Below, one piece after another: positions 13,384 through 20,594 of a stretch of 34,048 bases of DNA (the first letter of the stretch is position 1; every line of letters starts with the position of its first letter). Where the stretch lies: the NCBI GenBank assembly GCA_900551105.1, contig URUT01000011.1, positions 1 through 34,048 of the forward strand, in the 5' to 3' direction. The notes below the pieces were generated by a model. That model saw only the letters and a program-made list of their open reading frames with translations. It was not told the DNA's origin and ran no database searches. This stretch comes from an uncultured Mycoplasmatota bacterium (lineage in GTDB: Bacteria > Bacillota_I > Bacilli_A > RF39 > UBA660). Both the position numbers and the translations under genes were made by a program.

Positions 13384-15876
13384 CTAAAGTTTAAAGTCTT
13401 CTAGAAAGTCATCAATGGTAAGTTCTTGAATCTTTTCTTCTTTTGGTGGTTCTTCTTTAACATCTTCATCATTTATTAGTTTTAATTCTTTAACTTTGAA
13501 GACGTCATTTATTTGAGTTTTTAAGATGACTGAACCAGTAGATTCTTTGTCCATTATCGGAATGTCACTATTTTTAATATAGTAGATGTCTTCTTTTGAT
13601 TTAATACCAATGATATCTTTGGTAGTTGTAACAAATGAATTAATTATTTCATAGTTTGTTGATTTTACTTTCTTAATTAAAGTTGAACCTCTTTTTGCTC
13701 TTGATAGAACATTTAAGTCTTTGATTTTTAGTCTCTTAGCAGTTTTTTGATTAGTAAATAAGTCAATGTATTCATCGTTATCATCGTAGGTAATACCACT
13801 TATTACTTCATCATCTTTAAGGTTAATTCCTTTAACGCCAGCTGATTTTGGACCAGTAATTGGTACTTCGTTTGCACTATAATTTAGATAGTAGCCGGTT
13901 TTTGTAACAATTAAGATGTTTGGTTTGGTTACTAAAACATTTTTAACTAAGTCATCTTCTTTTAGTTTAATTGCTGTATAAGCTTTTGAGTATCTACTTA
14001 CAATAAGGTCATTTAAGTTAGTTCTCTTAATCATACCATTTTTCGTAAAAATTGTTATTTCAGGATTTTTAATATTTTCATTTATTATGAAGGCATTTAC
14101 TACTTTATCATCAGGATTAACTGTTACAAAGTTACTAATATGTTTTCCTTGATCTTTCCATTTGCATGATGGTATTTCATGAATTGGTAAGTATAGATAG
14201 TTTCCTAGGGATGTTAAAATACATAACTTATTTAGTGTTGTTGTTTGTTTATAACATATTACGTAGTCTCCTGGCTTTAAAGCTGTTTCACCATCAGCTG
14301 AATTATGAGATTTAATTGGTACACGTTTTAAGTAGCCATCATTTGTTAAAATAATTATTACATCTTCTTTTGTTATTAAGTCTGTTTGGTCTATCTTGAT
14401 TTCTTTTACGACTTCACTTATTTCAGTTTTTCTTGGAGTACCATATTCTTTTTTCATACGGCGTAAGTCATCTTTGATGACACTTTTTAGTTTGTTTTCA
14501 TCATTTAAAATCGCGGTTAATTCCTCAATAATACGACGTAAACTTTCTAGTTTTTCGTTTAGAACAGTGATATCAGTATTTGTTAAACGATATAGTTGTA
14601 GCATAACGATAGCAGTTGCTTGTTCTTCGGTAAAATCAAATGATTTAACTAGGTTTGCGATAGCATCTGGTTTATTTTTACTACCTCTAATAACTTTTAT
14701 TACTTCATCTAATATACTAATTGCTTTTACTAAACCTTCAGTAATATGCATTTCTTTTCTAGCAAACGCTAGGTCAAAGTTAGTTCTTTTTAGGATTACT
14801 TCTCTTTGATGATCAATATATGCATCAATTATGGAAATGATGCCTAAAAGTCTTGGTCTTCTTTTATCAATACATACCATGTTATAGTTGTATGTTGTTT
14901 GAAGTTCAGTGTTTTTTAATAAGTAGTTTAGAACTAATTGTTTATCAGCACCTTGTTTTAAATCTATAACAATACGAATATTTGAGTCTTTATCTGATTC
15001 ATCACGGACTTCAGCAATGCCATCTAGTTTTTTTTCAAAACGAATATCGTCTATTTTTTTTACAAGTAAAGCTTTATTTACTTCAAAAGGAATCTCCGAG
15101 ATAACGATTTGGTCTTTGCCTTTATTTTTTTGAAATTCGGTTTTTGAGGTTACAATAAGTTTGCCTCTTCCAGTTTTAAAGGCACTTTTGATACCATCTA
15201 AGCCTTCAACAATTCCACCAGTTGGAAAGTCAGGTCCTTTTAGGATTTCAAATATAGAGTCTTCGTGACAGTTTGGACTATCTATTCTTTTAATAACTGC
15301 ATCACATACCTCTACTAAGTTATGTGGAGGGATATTTGTTGCATAACCAGCTGAGATACCACTTGTTCCGTTTACTAATAAATTAGGAAATTTAGCCGGT
15401 AAGACTGTTGGCTCTAGTAGGGTGTCTGAATAGTTTGGAGCCATCATAACAGTGTCTTTATCAATATCTTTTAATAGTTCTTCACTGATTTTAGCAAGCC
15501 TACACTCAGTATAACGGTAGGCTGCGGGCCCATCGCCATCAATAGAACCGTTGTTTCCATCTACTTCTACTAGTATGTGGTTTTGTTTCCAACTTTGACT
15601 CATACGTATTAACGCATCATAAACTGAAGAATCTCCATGAGGATGATATTTACCTAAGACATTACCAACAGCATTAGCACATTTTTTAAATTGCTTGTCA
15701 TAAGTATTTTTATCTCTATACATAGCATAGATAATTCTTCTTTGTACTGGTTTAAGGCCATCTCTTACATCAGGGATTGCGCGGTCTTGAATTATATATT
15801 TAGAATAACGAGCAAAGCGTTCACCCATTATTTCTTCTAGACTGTATTCGTGAATTCTTTTTAATACTTCTTCCAC
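13384..15876 (-). CDS. parC: DNA topoisomerase IV subunit A
   Basis: 830 residues. With ParE it unlinks daughter chromosomes. The breakage-reunion domain begins DRAIPDVRDGLKPVQRRIIYAM; the quinolone region reads GKYHPHGDSSVYDALIRMSQ (S83, D87), and YRYTECRL holds catalytic Tyr122. GNNGSIDGDGPAAYRYTE and the lack of a GyrA box (QxRRGGKG) favour ParC over GyrA. The C-terminal six-bladed domain ends in an acidic tail. Start: GTG 15876, because the GTG at 15885 is itself part of the SD GGTGAT four bases upstream. Extended -10 TGTTATAAT sits 6 bases before the SD. parE is not adjacent; the upstream neighbour is rpmA, which has its own terminator. Confidence 0.93.
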   Translation of the reverse strand: MEEVLKRIHEYSLEEIMGERFARYSKYIIQDRAIPDVRDGLKPVQRRIIYAMYRDKNTYDKQFKKCANAVGNVLGKYHPHGDSSVYDALIRMSQSWKQNHILVEVDGNNGSIDGDGPAAYRYTECRLAKISEELLKDIDKDTVMMAPNYSDTLLEPTVLPAKFPNLLVNGTSGISAGYATNIPPHNLVEVCDAVIKRIDSPNCHEDSIFEILKGPDFPTGGIVEGLDGIKSAFKTGRGKLIVTSKTEFQKNKGKDQIVISEIPFEVNKALLVKKIDDIRFEKKLDGIAEVRDESDKDSNIRIVIDLKQGADKQLVLNYLLKNTELQTTYNYNMVCIDKRRPRLLGIISIIDAYIDHQREVILKRTNFDLAFARKEMHITEGLVKAISILDEVIKVIRGSKNKPDAIANLVKSFDFTEEQATAIVMLQLYRLTNTDITVLNEKLESLRRIIEELTAILNDENKLKSVIKDDLRRMKKEYGTPRKTEISEVVKEIKIDQTDLITKEDVIIILTNDGYLKRVPIKSHNSADGETALKPGDYVICYKQTTTLNKLCILTSLGNYLYLPIHEIPSCKWKDQGKHISNFVTVNPDDKVVNAFIINENIKNPEITIFTKNGMIKRTNLNDLIVSRYSKAYTAIKLKEDDLVKNVLVTKPNILIVTKTGYYLNYSANEVPITGPKSAGVKGINLKDDEVISGITYDDNDEYIDLFTNQKTAKRLKIKDLNVLSRAKRGSTLIKKVKSTNYEIINSFVTTTKDIIGIKSKEDIYYIKNSDIPIMDKESTGSVILKTQINDVFKVKELKLINDEDVKEEPPKEEKIQELTIDDFLEDFKL

Positions 15877-15880
15877 TCTT

Positions 15881-15901
15881 ATCACCTTTAAAATTATAAC
15901 A
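15881..15901 (-). promoter_or_regulatory. parC promoter (extended -10) joined to its SD
   Basis: Minus strand TGTTATAAT (TATAAT at 15893-15898), 6 bases, GGTGAT (15881-15886), then GTG at 15876. The -35 is weak, compensated by the TGn extension. Confidence 0.65.
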
Positions 15902-15939
15902 TAGATTTTTTTTATTTCCTAGAAATTTAAAGGAAAAAT

Positions 15940-15962
15940 AAAAAAAAGCACTTGGTGTGCTT
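15940..15962 (-). terminator. Terminator after rpmA
   Basis: Minus strand AAGCAC-accaa-GTGCTT followed by a run of T; three bases after the rpmA stop codon. Confidence 0.88.
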
Positions 15963-15965
15963 AGA

Positions 15966-16250
15966 TTATTTAGCATAAACGCTAACTTTTTTCTTACTTT
16001 TTCCTAGTCTTTCATATTTTACTACGCCATCAATTAAGGCAAATAAAGTATGATCTTTTCCCATACCAACATTTGCACCAGGATAAATTCTTGTTCCTCT
16101 TTGACGATAAATTATGTTTCCAGCTTTAGCCATTTGACCATCAGCTAATTTAGCGCCTAATCTACGACCTTCTGAGTCACGACCATTTTGAGTTGAACCT
16201 TGAGCTTTAACATGAGCAAAACGTTGAATATTAAGTTTTATAAATAACAT
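15966..16250 (-). CDS. rpmA: 50S ribosomal protein L27, with Prp-cleaved leader
   Basis: 94 residues. L27 reaches the peptidyl-transferase centre with its mature N-terminus. The body is typical (NGRDSEGRRLGAKL, IIYRQRGTRIYPGANVGMGKDHTLFAL). The N-terminus MLFIKLNIQRF|AHVK is the Firmicutes extension that Prp removes; the usual LNLQFF|A appears here as LNIQRF|A. The mature end AHVKAQGSTQNGRDS lacks the usual HKKGxGS stretch. SD GAGG. It follows prp by 2 bases; last gene of rplU-prp-rpmA. Confidence 0.95.
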   Translation of the reverse strand: MLFIKLNIQRFAHVKAQGSTQNGRDSEGRRLGAKLADGQMAKAGNIIYRQRGTRIYPGANVGMGKDHTLFALIDGVVKYERLGKSKKKVSVYAK

Positions 16251-16252
16251 AA

Positions 16253-16549
16253 TTATTCCTCACTCTCAATTTTTATATTTTTAGGGTAGTCGTTTGATAA
16301 ACTGATTAGTAATTCTTTTAGGTTATTAAATAATTTTATTACTAACTCGTTATCATCTAATATTTCTACTACCATTTCTTTTCCATCATCCTTATAAGAA
16401 ATGCTTTCTTTAGAGATTGTCATCATATCATTTACACTAGTTGCTATTATAGATGAACAACTTGCACAAACAATATCTTTTCCATAATCAGCAAAGTTTG
16501 CATGACCTTTTAAAGTAATGGATTTTTCTTTTATTAATACTTTAATCAT
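16253..16549 (-). CDS. prp: Ribosomal-processing cysteine protease Prp
   Basis: 98 residues (YsxB family) from ATG 16549; TTG codons just upstream are alternatives but less likely. Prp cuts the N-terminal extension from L27 in Firmicutes. The active-site pair is visible in GHANFADYGKDIVCASCSS: H16 and C28, 12 residues apart as in known Prp. The ATG lies 1 base after the rplU stop and its SD is weak, so translation is probably coupled to rplU. Located between rplU and rpmA, the standard order. Confidence 0.93.
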   Translation of the reverse strand: MIKVLIKEKSITLKGHANFADYGKDIVCASCSSIIATSVNDMMTISKESISYKDDGKEMVVEILDDNELVIKLFNNLKELLISLSNDYPKNIKIESEE

Positions 16550-16550
16550 C

Positions 16551-16850
16551 TTAACCAACAATTTTCTTAACGATTAGTTTAGTATATGGTTGTCTATGAC
16601 CTTTTTTAAGACGATATTTCTTTTTTGGTCTGTATTTGAAAACGACTACTTTTTTAGCACGACCATGTTTAACCACTTCACAAATAACTTTAGCACCAGA
16701 TACAGTTGGAGTTCCAACTTTTTCACCTACTGAAAGTACTTCGTTAAACTCTACTTCTTTGCCTGCCTCAGCTTCTAATTTTTCTACAAAGATTTCATCG
16801 CCTTCTGAAACATAATATTGTTTTCCACCAGTAACAAATATAGCTTTCAT
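16551..16850 (-). CDS. rplU: 50S ribosomal protein L21
   Basis: 99 residues, full length: MKAIFVTGGKQYYVSEGDEIFVEKL at the N-terminus and the C-terminal signature VVVFKYRPKKKYRLKKGHRQPYTKLIV. First gene of rplU-prp-rpmA. SD GGGAGGAAAG, ten bases before the ATG, with a structured L21 leader upstream, so synthesis is probably autoregulated. Confidence 0.97.
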   Translation of the reverse strand: MKAIFVTGGKQYYVSEGDEIFVEKLEAEAGKEVEFNEVLSVGEKVGTPTVSGAKVICEVVKHGRAKKVVVFKYRPKKKYRLKKGHRQPYTKLIVKKIVG

Positions 16851-16862
16851 TAATTCTTTCCT

Positions 16863-16935
16863 CCCATCTTTTTAGGACACGCCTTGAAGGTGTACATAAA
16901 GTAACTTTTTACCTTTTTAGAGCGGTTTATAAAAT
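16863..16935 (-). ncRNA. L21 leader (ribosomal protein autoregulatory 5' UTR)
   Basis: Between the rplU promoter and SD the minus strand reads GTACACCTTCAAGGCGTGTCC, a hairpin (ACAC/GUGU with CUU/AAG) characteristic of the L21 leader of Bacillus-type rplU operons, preceded by AAACCGCTC and a second possible stem (AAAAGGTAAAAAGTTACTTT). I assign it from this motif and its position; a covariance-model match was not run. Confidence 0.78.
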
Positions 16936-16953
16936 TAATTTACAAACATATTG

Positions 16954-16982
16954 ATAATATCAAATATTTATGAGTGTGTCAA
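16954..16982 (-). promoter_or_regulatory. rplU operon promoter
   Basis: Minus strand TTGACA (16977-16982), 17 bases, TATTAT (16954-16959). Transcription from here yields a ~95-base leader containing the L21 element. Confidence 0.88.
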
Positions 16983-16998
16983 TTAGTTTAGGCCTTTT

Positions 16999-17736
16999 TT
17001 AGGGTTTAAACCTTCTTTTTAAGACATTTTTTTCGCTTTCATTATTAATAAAATTAAAATAATTCTTATAAAGAGACTTTAAATCTTTAATATACTTTAT
17101 CTTATTTGGTCTGATATCGTATAAAAATCTTTCTAAAAGAAAGTAATTATATGTATAGTCTATATTTATTAAGTTTTTATATGTTTCATAGAACATAAAA
17201 ATAGTAACTAGAATTAAATTTAAAGTTATAGTATTTTTGATAAAGAAAATAAAGATAAATATTAAACTGATAAAATATGTACAAGCAATAGTTTTGTGGT
17301 AAGGAAGCTTGGTTTCTAGGATACTTTGCATAATTTTAGAGCCATCTAATGGGATTATTGGTAGTAAATTAAAGACTATTATAATAGTGTTATAGGTTTT
17401 AAAAATATTATATGATATATCATTTACGATACCATTTGAGTATAGAATGTGAAAGATGGGCGTTAGGATTAACTGAAAAATTATCCCAGCTATGCTTATT
17501 AAAAATAGTTTATAGCTAGGAATATTATTTTTGATATTAGAGTTTATTAGACTACCAAATGGTAATATAAGTATGCTTTCTATTTGATAGTTAAATCTTT
17601 TAATTAGGAGAATGTGGCCTAGGTCATGAATTAAGAGAATAAGAAATATTATTAGAAAATAATTAAAATAGCCACACAAAAGGACACTAAAAGTTATAAT
17701 GTATGTTAATGGACTTATCTTAAATGTAGTCTTCAT
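16999..17736 (-). CDS. spoIVFB: SpoIVFB-like site-2 protease (M50) with HDxxH motif
   Basis: 245 residues, polytopic membrane protein. SpoIVFB is the intramembrane metalloprotease that cleaves pro-sigma-K in the outer forespore membrane. Features: membrane helices from ~residue 10, the zinc motif at H37-D-L-G-H41, and a second motif NLLPIIPLDG (N123-D131), whose Asp is the third zinc ligand in the family. The expected HELGH reads HDLGH: the catalytic Glu is Asp (codon GAC). Identity is supported by position: it overlaps spoIVFA by 17 bases and precedes rplU, as in Bacillus. SD is weak, implying coupled translation. No CBS domain is apparent, though the C-terminal ~60 residues are charged and partly unmatched. 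Confidence 0.85.
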   Translation of the reverse strand: MKTTFKISPLTYIITFSVLLCGYFNYFLIIFLILLIHDLGHILLIKRFNYQIESILILPFGSLINSNIKNNIPSYKLFLISIAGIIFQLILTPIFHILYSNGIVNDISYNIFKTYNTIIIVFNLLPIIPLDGSKIMQSILETKLPYHKTIACTYFISLIFIFIFFIKNTITLNLILVTIFMFYETYKNLINIDYTYNYFLLERFLYDIRPNKIKYIKDLKSLYKNYFNFINNESEKNVLKRRFKP

Positions 17737-18247
17737 AGTTTAAAAAGTTTCCATCTTTACTAAATAGTACGTATATTTTATCCTCTTTAGGATTAGCAAT
17801 TATATCACTAGTTTCTACGTAATCATAGAGTTTTACGTTAATATCTGTTACATTAGAATACCAGTAGTCAATGCCGTCCATTCCTTGAATTATAATTGTA
17901 TCATCATAATCTTCTTTTTCACCAACAAATACAACGATACCACTTTTATAAGGGTAGATAGCACTATTTGTTTTTAGGACCGCTCCATCTTTATAAGAGT
18001 TTACTTCACTATATTCTATAACACCTTTAGAGACACTTATTTGCTTAGCTTCTGGCAAGACTTTTCCAAAGTATTTATTATAAATAGAGGTAAATTTACT
18101 GTAATTTAGATTTTTATCATAGCAGTATTTTTTATAAATTAGAAGATTTTTATTGCTGGAGTTTACAAAGATAGAAATTGTCAAAAATAGAATAATGCTT
18201 AAGAGAATTCTTATTGTTAAAGATTTTAGATACTTTTTATTTTTCAC
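17720..18247 (-). CDS. spoIVFA: SpoIVFA-like membrane protein with degenerate LytM/M23 domain
   Basis: 175 residues. SpoIVFA holds SpoIVFB and BofA together and keeps the protease inactive until a forespore signal arrives. One N-terminal membrane helix (~residues 10-28), then an extracellular part whose end (AIYPYKSGIVVFVGEKEDYDDTIIIQG...DYWYSNV...) follows the LytM/M23 beta pattern; zinc ligands HxxxD and HxH are absent, as in the non-enzymatic SpoIVFA. The start is GTG 18247, after SD GGTGAT. It is shorter than Bacillus SpoIVFA (264). Identification rests on order between mreD and spoIVFB. Confidence 0.75.
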   Translation of the reverse strand: MKNKKYLKSLTIRILLSIILFLTISIFVNSSNKNLLIYKKYCYDKNLNYSKFTSIYNKYFGKVLPEAKQISVSKGVIEYSEVNSYKDGAVLKTNSAIYPYKSGIVVFVGEKEDYDDTIIIQGMDGIDYWYSNVTDINVKLYDYVETSDIIANPKEDKIYVLFSKDGNFLNYEDYI

Positions 18248-18250
18248 CCT

Positions 18251-18268
18251 ATCACCTAATCAATTATA
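18251..18268 (-). promoter_or_regulatory. Possible -10/SD module before spoIVFA
   Basis: Minus strand TATAAT (18263-18268), 6 bases, GGTGAT (18251-18256), GTG at 18247. TATAAT is also the last two sense codons of mreD (Tyr-Asn), so this may be coincidence, though the spacing equals that of nfo, parC and spoIIB. Confidence 0.35.
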
Positions 18269-18637
18269 CGAACTTTTCATTATTTTAAGTACTAGATAAT
18301 TTAATAATATATTGATTAGGAGATTATTTAAAAGTAAGTTGATGATGCTTTGATCAAATTTGTTATAGATACTATATAAAATGATACCGAATAGGAAGTA
18401 ATAGATGATACTTAGAACTAAATTTATCCATACGTTACTACTTAGTTTAGTGCTTATTTTTTTATGCAAGAAATATAATAAAATAATTATAATGGTGATA
18501 AATGGCACTCCGTTTAGGATGATATCTAATATTAGAGTTAAATAGATTTTTTTATCGTTTAGATTGAATATTTCTAGAACGATTATAGATGTATAGATAT
18601 TTAATAAATTTATCATTAAGGTGTCTAGGATAATCAT
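18260..18637 (-). CDS. mreD: Rod shape-determining protein MreD
   Basis: 125 residues with about four or five membrane helices and almost no soluble part, shorter than the usual 160-170. Assigned to MreD from its hydrophobic profile and its place directly after mreC with a 4-base ATGA overlap; primary-sequence signature is weak. MreD is part of the elongasome that organises peripheral cell-wall synthesis. It ends in TGA, and spoIVFA continues in the same frame 5 codons later with no other stop. Confidence 0.78.
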   Translation of the reverse strand: MIILDTLMINLLNIYTSIIVLEIFNLNDKKIYLTLILDIILNGVPFITIIIILLYFLHKKISTKLSSNVWINLVLSIIYYFLFGIILYSIYNKFDQSIINLLLNNLLINILLNYLVLKIMKSSYN

Positions 18638-19248
18638 TTTTCAATTACTCCTACATAGTCTAGGTTATCCGTACTTACTGGTTTTACAATAATAATGTTA
18701 TCTAGATCTTCATATAAGATATTTACTACTTTACCTATATAAGTCATGTGAACTGAATAGACTTTATCGTTGATTTTAATATCGTTATAATTACTTACCT
18801 CTTTAATTATTAGATTGTTTTGCTCGTTTTTGCCAGTTATTTTGCCTTCAGAGTTACTGATTTTTACCATTATACCAGTATTATATAAGTATTTTACTTC
18901 ACTTGTGTTATACATACTTTTACTTACGATACCAATTAAACCATCTTTTGTTACAACCTCACTATTTATTTTGTATGTACCATTAACAATCATTTTATCA
19001 AAACCATAATTATTTTTATAAATATTAGTAATTGTGTATGATTCATTTAAGACGATGCTATTTTTAAAGTCTAGAAGCTTACTATATTCGTCTGTTAAGT
19101 CAGAGACTTCTTTTTGTAAAATTTCTATTTCGGGATTTGTTTCCTTTTTTAGAAATAACTTTGAAAAATTATTAAAGATATTTAAAATTTGCATGCGAAA
19201 TAGAACTACTAAAAGAATAGTTAAGTATAATATATATTTACGCTTCAT
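18634..19248 (-). CDS. mreC: Rod shape-determining protein MreC
   Basis: 204 residues, shorter than the usual ~280. One N-terminal membrane helix (~5-24), a coiled coil (~40-62, EIEILQKEVSDLTDEYSKLLDF), then the beta-barrel domain with YGFDKMIVNGTYKI...VVTKDGLIGIVSKS, the typical 'GLxGxV' region of MreC. It anchors the cell-wall elongation complex outside the membrane. Start overlaps the end of radC by 11 bases; stop overlaps mreD start (ATGA). mreB, which normally precedes mreC, is not here. Confidence 0.9.
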   Translation of the reverse strand: MKRKYILYLTILLVVLFRMQILNIFNNFSKLFLKKETNPEIEILQKEVSDLTDEYSKLLDFKNSIVLNESYTITNIYKNNYGFDKMIVNGTYKINSEVVTKDGLIGIVSKSMYNTSEVKYLYNTGIMVKISNSEGKITGKNEQNNLIIKEVSNYNDIKINDKVYSVHMTYIGKVVNILYEDLDNIIIVKPVSTDNLDYVGVIEK

Positions 19249-19918
19249 TTTTTAGCTCCTCTTCATAAAAACTGTAATATTCTTTGCCATTAGTAATTAG
19301 GTGATCTAGTAAAGAAATACCTAGCATTTTACCACTTTGAGCAAGCATTCTTGTAAGTGAAATGTCTGCTTCTGATGGAGTTAAGATGCCGGATGGGTGA
19401 TTGTGCATCATGATAATAGCATCAGCATTTTCACGAAGCGCATAATTATAGATTTCTTTGGGACTTGCTAGGGTTTCATTTTTAGTTCCTTCATACATTA
19501 TTTGATAGCTTATTAATCTTTTTTTATTATCTAGTAAAATAACAAGTAATTTTTCATTTGTTCCTAGGATTAGATGAGCAAAATATGTATTGATTATTTT
19601 GGCATTTGTTAAAACAATACTTTCATTATAGGTTTTATTAGATACTCTTTTACCTAATTCAATTGCTGCTAGAATAGTTACGGCTTTGACTTTACCTACT
19701 CCATTTATTTTGGTAAGCTCGGTAACTGTCATGTTATCTAAATCTTCTATATTTTTTAGTTTAGAGAGAATATTACTACTTATGATTTTAACGTTATTAT
19801 CTTTACTACCAGTTCTTAAAAGAATAGCTAGAAGTTCTTCATTACTAATATTTTTAGCACCATATTTAATTAGTCTTTCTCTTGGTTTTTCAATGTCAGG
19901 TAACTCTTTAATTTTCAT
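19238..19918 (-). CDS. radC: RadC family protein (JAB1/MPN domain)
   Basis: 226 residues, full length. N-terminal UPF0758 helix-hairpin-helix region (PRERLIKYGAKNISNEELLAILLRTG, then INGVGKVKAVTILAAIELG), and a C-terminal JAB metalloprotease-like domain with H172-N-H174-P-S-G and S182-E-A-D185, so zinc ligands are intact. The true function of RadC is unsettled; a role in DNA repair is doubtful. Start ATG overlaps the TGA of the SPOR-domain gene (ATGA). In Bacillus, radC sits between maf and mreB; both are missing here. Confidence 0.95.
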   Translation of the reverse strand: MKIKELPDIEKPRERLIKYGAKNISNEELLAILLRTGSKDNNVKIISSNILSKLKNIEDLDNMTVTELTKINGVGKVKAVTILAAIELGKRVSNKTYNESIVLTNAKIINTYFAHLILGTNEKLLVILLDNKKRLISYQIMYEGTKNETLASPKEIYNYALRENADAIIMMHNHPSGILTPSEADISLTRMLAQSGKMLGISLLDHLITNGKEYYSFYEEELKNEA

Positions 19919-20355
19919 ATTTCTTTCTCCTTATAGGATGACATAATTATTTTATTTAAACTTACTAGGACTGTATCATTACCTTTACTAATACCACTTT
20001 CATAATCGTTTAGAGCTTTGATAAGATTTTCATCTTCTATGGTAATTTCTTTTTTATAGAAAGCTATTTTTTGGGAGTTTAAGTAATTTTCCATTTTAGT
20101 AATACTTTTAGTATCAGTAAGCATACTGTAATAGACTCTGTAAGCATCATCGTCTTCTATGATTACTGCTGGGCTATACTTATTTTTAAATTCTTTAGCA
20201 GTTTCTATGTCGTTAAAGACCCCTAGCTGAAAGGCAGTTACATTTATTTTATCTTTTAAGATGTCATCAATGGTAAAATTTGCTTTACTAAAGATTATGA
20301 GGCCAAAGGCAGTACCAATTATTAAAGATAATAAGTATGGAATATATTTTTTCAT
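19915..20355 (-). CDS. spoIIB: SpoIIB-like membrane protein with SPOR domain
   Basis: 146 residues. N-terminal membrane helix (~3-22), then a SPOR-like peptidoglycan-binding domain (~37-102): VTAFQLGVFNDIETAKEFKNKY...YRVYYSMLTDTKSITKMENYLNSQKI fits the 'Q-x-G-x-F-x-x-x-x-x-A' and 'Y-R-V' pattern. In Bacillus, SpoIIB is a SPOR-domain protein that helps septal wall thinning during engulfment, and its gene lies just upstream of maf-radC-mreBCD; this gene holds the same place. Without that context it could be any SPOR protein. SD GGTGAT. First gene of the run down to spoIVFB. Confidence 0.72.
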   Translation of the reverse strand: MKKYIPYLLSLIIGTAFGLIIFSKANFTIDDILKDKINVTAFQLGVFNDIETAKEFKNKYSPAVIIEDDDAYRVYYSMLTDTKSITKMENYLNSQKIAFYKKEITIEDENLIKALNDYESGISKGNDTVLVSLNKIIMSSYKEKEI

Positions 20356-20358
20356 TTA

Positions 20359-20376
20359 ATCACCACATTTATATTA
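20359..20376 (-). promoter_or_regulatory. -10 box joined to the SD before spoIIB
   Basis: Minus strand TAATAT (20371-20376), 6 bases, GGTGAT (20359-20364), then ATG at 20355. No good -35 for the vegetative sigma factor, which leaves room for a different sigma factor. Confidence 0.5.
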
Positions 20377-20461
20377 CAATTTTAATGGTAAGAAACTTGT
20401 CTAATTATGTCCCTATATAATTATTATTGTAAGAAATATATCTATTTCCTTTTTTATGGGC

Positions 20462-20486
20462 AAAAAAAAATCACATAACGTGATTT
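20462..20486 (-). terminator. Terminator after the 34-residue membrane peptide
   Basis: Minus strand AAATCAC-gttat-GTGATTT followed by a run of T; it overlaps the stop codon. Confidence 0.85.
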
Positions 20487-20589
20487 ATTGCATAACTGCT
20501 TGGAATAACATAATACCAAACCAAAAGCCGACAACAATTGTGATACCACAGATTCCAATTGCAAGTAATGTTTTACTTTTTTTATTCAT
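20485..20589 (-). CDS. 34-residue single-helix membrane peptide, hypothetical
   Basis: Read directly from the minus strand: a basic start MNKKSK, then a hydrophobic helix through residue ~33 (TLLAIGICGITIVVGFWFGI and LFQAV), with no extra domain. The ATG has GGTGA 5 bases upstream, TAATAT a further 7 bases up, and a strong terminator right at the stop, so it appears to be an independent transcription unit between proS and spoIIB. Family not recognised; it looks like the small hydrophobic proteins of spore formers or a membrane-complex subunit. Confidence 0.65.
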   Translation of the reverse strand: MNKKSKTLLAIGICGITIVVGFWFGIMLFQAVMQ

Positions 20590-20594
20590 ATCAT

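Noticed and set aside
14396..14809. 137-codon plus-strand open frame opposite parC
   Set aside because: Antisense of conserved ParC coding sequence; composition is that of a shadow frame and no start signals are present.
13384..15876. GyrA instead of ParC
   Set aside because: The GNNGSIDGDGPAAYRYTE segment is of ParC type and no GyrA box (QxRRGGKG) is found in the C-terminal domain.
20388..20460. Additional gene or tRNA between spoIIB and the small peptide
   Set aside because: No cloverleaf, SD or coding frame is seen; the stretch is AT-rich spacer.
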